Assembly (NCBI GenBank): GCA_047618505.1
Contig: JBLHLB010000182.1
Coordinates: 1-8,129 of the forward strand
Length of the DNA stretch: 8,129 nucleotides
From: JBLHLB01 sp047618505
GTDB lineage: Bacteria; Planctomycetota; UBA1135; GCA-002686595
Reading direction: 5' to 3'
The notes beneath the pieces were generated by a model. The model had not been told where the DNA came from. It worked only from the letters and a program-made list of their open reading frames with translations, and made no database searches. A program made the translations under genes and the position numbers. Numbering within the stretch: the first letter of the stretch is position 1; every line of letters begins with the position of its first letter. Shown here piece by piece: positions 5,758 through 8,129 of the stretch.

Positions 5758-6544
5758 GCACGCTCACCTGGATCGATCCCGACTGCGCGAGTTCGATGAC
5801 CCGAATCTCTAGCATTTGAGTGGGCACCTCATCATCGATCACTAGTTCGAGGGTGCCGCCGTTTTCAAGGTAGGGGATTTCGATCAGGCGTTCTGCATCC
5901 GCAAGTTCGAAGCAGCCACTGGGGCAGGCAGCCGTAGCTGCCTTCCACAAGGTCCTTGAATTCGAGTTTCCCAGTGCCCTCATCCCACCTAATTTTGTCG
6001 GTGCCAGGGTTGCCTGCTGCTCGATCCCATAGAAGTAGATGCGCCGGAGTTCCGCCCGGCCATCCTTTCCGTCCAAGGGCATGTCGCTCTGTGTAACGAT
6101 GCGAACGGGGAGACTGTGTCCATAGCTGCGCTGGCCCCGGCCTGGGCTGATGACTTGCCGCCCGGAGAATGGTATTTGGATCGTGAACGCTTCTGCGGCA
6201 AGGCCCCTACCGCTGAGGCTTAGTTTGCAGCGACCGGGCAGGAGGTAGCGAATTCGGAAAGGCGTCGTGTCCTCTGTGCCGTCACGCTGAACGTTGATCT
6301 CGGGGAAGAAGGCGTTGGACTCCTTGCCCTCCTCATCGAGATCCACAAGTTGGAGACTGGCTGCCTCGATAGTGGGCTCACCGGGGGGCCAGTGAATGTT
6401 GCCTTCTAGGACATCAATTTGGACTACTTCAATGCGCAGGGGCTCCATGGCGACCGGCCCATAGTCGGCTAGGGCAGCGTGACCAAAGACTGCGCCATCG
6501 CGGGATGCCACGTACACGCGTGAGGGCAGGGGCCTGCTGCTCAT
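5705..6544 (-). CDS. Hypothetical beta-rich surface-type protein
   Basis: 279 residues with ATG at 6544 in an ATGA overlap with the TGA (6541-6543) of the preceding frame. No signal peptide, membrane helix or catalytic motif is visible. The sequence is rich in alternating hydrophobic and polar residues (PFRIRYLLPGRCKLSLSG; LEIRVIELAQSGSIQVSVRG), suggesting stacked beta-sandwich domains. EPLRIEV is at 34-40, and a Cys pair (ACPSGC) occurs near residue 210. Without its own export signal it would stay in the cytoplasm if translated alone, which argues that it belongs with the membrane-anchored frame upstream. The final residues (after SVRG) may be out-of-frame sequence if a frameshift joins this frame to the next. 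No family is recognised with confidence. Confidence 0.5.
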   Translation of the reverse strand: MSSRPLPSRVYVASRDGAVFGHAALADYGPVAMEPLRIEVVQIDVLEGNIHWPPGEPTIEAASLQLVDLDEEGKESNAFFPEINVQRDGTEDTTPFRIRYLLPGRCKLSLSGRGLAAEAFTIQIPFSGRQVISPGRGQRSYGHSLPVRIVTQSDMPLDGKDGRAELRRIYFYGIEQQATLAPTKLGGMRALGNSNSRTLWKAATAACPSGCFELADAERLIEIPYLENGGTLELVIDDEVPTQMLEIRVIELAQSGSIQVSVRGAGSAEFQRSLLLHRC

Positions 6545-6756
6545 GCTGGTCGGTGAGGGTCGAAACCGGGGCGGACTACCGTCGTGGACTGCTGAGGCGA
6601 GCCCAGCGCTGTAAGGCCCAAGGCGGACACCAGCGTCTCGTTGGGCGACAGCCGCAGTTCGAAGTCGGACAAGGGCATCGCTCGGATGCTCAGGAGTGCG
6701 AAGTTCGTCTGGGAACCCAGCAGGCCAGAGACCTCAGTCTTTCCCTCGGCGTCCGT
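6541..6756 (-). pseudogene. In-frame continuation of the anchor protein beyond an amber codon
   Basis: After the TAG at 6757-6759 the same frame is open for 71 codons to the TGA at 6541-6543. It begins TDAEGKTEVSGLLGSQTNFA and later has DFELRLSPNE. TDAEG followed by a small hydrophobic strand is the usual way a carboxypeptidase-regulatory-like domain continues, and FELRLS recurs in the frame at 5224-5757. This makes it likely that the amber codon interrupts one original coding frame. Either the gene is broken, the base is wrong, or the codon is read through; the sequence cannot tell which. Confidence 0.55.
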
Positions 6757-7164
6757 CTAAAAAAAGTCATCGTCCAGGAGGAATGCAACCGTCGTGCCGT
6801 CCGCGTCTGTCGGTGAAGCTTCGGGCAAGAGCAGACGCAGCTCGAGGCCGACCAGCGGTTCGCCCGTTGCGTCATGGACCACGCGCAGGAAGGCGCCTTC
6901 CTTGAGGTTGACGCGCAACTCGGTTCGGGATTCACCCGGGGTGCGTTCCGCAAGCTGAGGAGGCGCAAGGATTGACCCGTTGCCCAGAGCGTTGCTTTGT
7001 GCATCACCCTCGAGCTCGACGACTCTCGCGTCCGACACCGCAGCCGCCGCTTCGTTCCTGTTCTCGGCCGTCTCGCTGTTGCCTTCGTCACCCGATTGGA
7101 GAAAGAGCGCGATTCCCACAAGCATTGCCACGAGGATAGCCAGGAGTCCAAGTGTGAGATTCAT
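6757..7164 (-). CDS. Membrane-anchored protein with carboxypeptidase-regulatory-like domain, truncated by amber stop
   Basis: 135 residues from ATG at 7164, with AAGG four bases upstream as ribosome site. An uncleaved anchor or signal (LTLGLLAILVAMLVGIALF, residues 3-21) is followed by an acidic, low-complexity linker (about 23-80). Then comes the start of a beta-sandwich domain: ELRVNLKEGAFLRVVHDATG (82-101), continuing EPLVGLELRLLLP, with DGTTVAFLLDDDFF at the end. The frame stops at TAG (6757-6759), directly after seven T in the coding strand, in mid-domain. The same frame continues with domain-like sequence. It is the only frame of the locus besides 4935-5222 with an export or anchor segment, and probably encodes the N-terminus of a larger envelope protein. 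The domain call rests on pattern only. Confidence 0.6.
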   Translation of the reverse strand: MNLTLGLLAILVAMLVGIALFLQSGDEGNSETAENRNEAAAAVSDARVVELEGDAQSNALGNGSILAPPQLAERTPGESRTELRVNLKEGAFLRVVHDATGEPLVGLELRLLLPEASPTDADGTTVAFLLDDDFF

Positions 7165-7296
7165 CGTGCCTTCACCATGCCAGGCCCTAACGGGGCAAAT
7201 GCCTAATCCCAGTCAACAACCGGCGTCTGCCGCCGTCTTTCGTCGCGGGGTCTGGCCCAGTATCCAAGGCCCAGCGTCTCAAACCCAGTGCTCGAC

Positions 7297-7357
7297 CACT
7301 GAGGCCAAAGCACTGAGGCCAAAGCACTGAGGTCAAAGCACTGAGGCCGAAGCACTG
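7297..7357. repeat. 14-bp tandem repeat, four copies plus a partial
   Basis: CACTGAGGCCAAAG occurs head to tail at 7297-7310, 7311-7324, 7325-7338 (one change, GGTC) and 7339-7352 (one change, CCGA), followed by CACTG. It lies in the 222-base gap between the AIM24 gene stop and the anchor-protein start, where I see no gene. The unit is not a multiple of three and is not CRISPR-like, because there are no spacers. The near-identity of copies suggests recent expansion by slippage. Confidence 0.9.
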
Positions 7358-7369
7358 GCTGTTTCTGTC

Positions 7370-7383
7370 CTCCCCGGGGGGAG
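7370..7383 (-). terminator. Weak hairpin after the AIM24 gene
   Basis: CTCCC (7370-7374) and GGGAG (7379-7383) form a five-pair GC stem with a four-base loop, three bases beyond the AIM24 stop. There is no U-tract and the stem is short, so it is only a candidate transcript end. Confidence 0.3.
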
Positions 7384-7386
7384 AAC

Positions 7387-8058
7387 TCAGTTTCCCCTGC
7401 GCTTGACTGACCGGAAGGCGTGGGCGAAATTCGCAAGGGCCTGCGAGCTGCGCGTCTGCACCCAAATTCGACCCGTGCCCTGGAAGCGCAGCAGGATCTG
7501 GTCGGAGAAGAGGAAGCTCCGAATCTTGCGGGCGCGACTCAAGCGGTAGCTGAGTTGCGGTTCCCAGGCGACGGCAAAACCGTTGTCGACGACGTACTCC
7601 TCGTCCTTCAGGTCAACCACTTGGATGTCCCCGTAGGCGCCGAAGAACATTGTGCCCTTGCCATGGCAGCGCAGCACAAAGAGACCTTCATTGAAGAACC
7701 CCTTGAGGCCGCCCCACTTGGAATCCACCTTCACGCCGGGGCCGCCCCCGAGGTAGGCACCGCGTTCCATGAGCAACTCGCCGTCGAGTTCAAGGGCGAC
7801 CACGTCGCCTGCGGCACCGGGGGCCAGGGCGACGGTGCCGGGACCGCCTTCGGCCGTATAGGTGTTCTGAAAGAAGCTCTCGCCCGAGAGGAACTTACGC
7901 TTGAGCCCCTGCATGATTCCGCCGCGGGCCGCGGTCTTGGTGGTCACGTTTGTGTCCATCCAGGCCATGGCTCCGGAGTCGCTGACGAGCTCTTCGCCCG
8001 GCTCCAGGGTGACTTCCACAAGGGAGTAAGAAGGTTGCGCGATGATGTTGTGTTGCAT
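7387..8058 (-). CDS. AIM24 family protein (TIGR00266-type)
   Basis: 223 residues covering the whole family fold. Family hallmarks run throughout: PSYSLVEVTLEPGEELVSDSGAMAWMD near the N-terminus (residues 9-35), ARGG and SGESFFQNTYTA, then LAPGAAGDVVALELDGE, VDSKWGGLKGFFNEGLFVLR, DNGFAVAWE, and RIWVQTRSSQALA near the C-terminus. The fold is a beta-rich pseudo-repeat named after yeast mitochondrial Aim24; the bacterial function is not established and no catalytic residues are known. There is no signal peptide or membrane helix, so it is probably cytoplasmic. The start is ATG at 8058 with GGGAG seven bases upstream. That ribosome site abuts the stop codon of the preceding gene, so the two are surely co-transcribed. 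Confidence 0.93.
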   Translation of the reverse strand: MQHNIIAQPSYSLVEVTLEPGEELVSDSGAMAWMDTNVTTKTAARGGIMQGLKRKFLSGESFFQNTYTAEGGPGTVALAPGAAGDVVALELDGELLMERGAYLGGGPGVKVDSKWGGLKGFFNEGLFVLRCHGKGTMFFGAYGDIQVVDLKDEEYVVDNGFAVAWEPQLSYRLSRARKIRSFLFSDQILLRFQGTGRIWVQTRSSQALANFAHAFRSVKRRGN

Positions 8059-8070
8059 GACGTGACTCCC

Positions 8071-8129
8071 TTAAGCCTCCCGCGGGGGCAGGCGTCGGCC
8101 GAGGGCGCTACCGAATTCCTTAGCGTTGT
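8071..8129 (-). CDS. C-terminal tail of an unidentified gene upstream of AIM24 (partial)
   Basis: A minus-strand frame entering from the window edge is open for 18 codons, ends in AKEFGSALGRRLPPREA and stops with TAA at 8071-8073, 12 bases before the AIM24 start. The AIM24 ribosome site (GGGAG) directly follows this stop, typical of operon spacing. The family cannot be told from so few residues; a second AIM24-like gene would be a reasonable guess only because such genes can occur in tandem. Confidence 0.55.
   Translation of the reverse strand, partial: NAKEFGSALGRRLPPREA

Noticed and set aside
6757..6759. Pyrrolysine at the amber codon
   Set aside because: Nothing in the window supports pyrrolysine machinery, and the affected protein is no methyltransferase. 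A nonsense change or sequence error is simpler.
6757..6765. Programmed frameshifting at the seven-T run
   Set aside because: The shifted frames end after 8 and 22 codons and lack domain-like sequence. Only the unshifted frame beyond the amber codon looks real.
7211..7216. TTGACT on the minus strand as a -35 box for the surface locus
   Set aside because: No acceptable -10 hexamer lies 16-19 bases downstream (the sequence there is CCGTTA-like).
7297..7357. Possible CRISPR array
   Set aside because: The 14-bp units are directly adjacent with no spacers, the unit is too short, and there are no cas genes nearby.

Overview
The window comes from a GC-rich bacterial chromosome (roughly 60% G+C by eye). 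It carries ordinary housekeeping-type genes plus one poorly recognisable surface-protein locus. A lipoprotein signal peptide on a peptidase points to a diderm organism. N-terminally anchored proteins with carboxypeptidase-regulatory-like beta-sandwich sequence, next to AIM24 and M3-peptidase genes, would fit a planctomycete-like or similar environmental bacterium. That placement is a guess from gene style; there is no rRNA or marker gene to fix it. No tRNA, rRNA, CRISPR array, transposase or phage gene is visible.

Plus strand, 1-1608: the last codons of an unidentified gene, then a beta-decarboxylating dehydrogenase of the isocitrate/isopropylmalate/tartrate family. It overlaps by four bases (TTGA) a small VOC-fold (glyoxalase/extradiol-dioxygenase-like) protein, so the two look translationally coupled. 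A strong hairpin at 1656-1693 separates this unit from the convergent minus-strand genes.

Minus strand, 8129-1713, in transcription order: the tail of an unidentified gene; an AIM24-family protein 12 bases behind it; a 222-base gap holding four copies of a 14-bp tandem repeat; a run of four reading frames (7164 to 4935) with surface-protein character; an M3-family zinc oligopeptidase predicted to be a lipoprotein; and a stand-alone DbpA-type RNA-binding domain protein with an RGG/poly-glycine tail and a structured leader. Hairpins fall after the surface locus (4880-4923) and after the peptidase (2529-2576), so these are probably separate transcription units.

The most interesting stretch is 4935-7164. 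The first frame has an N-terminal membrane anchor and a beta-sandwich-like domain cut by an in-frame amber codon directly after a run of seven T. Past that codon the same frame stays open and domain-like for 71 codons, then ends in an ATGA overlap with the next frame, which in turn overlaps a third by 53 bases. Three of the four frames carry the same EPxRIEV peptide. Either one large gene is decaying (or mis-sequenced), or this is a tightly coupled set of small related surface-protein genes. The sequence alone does not settle which.
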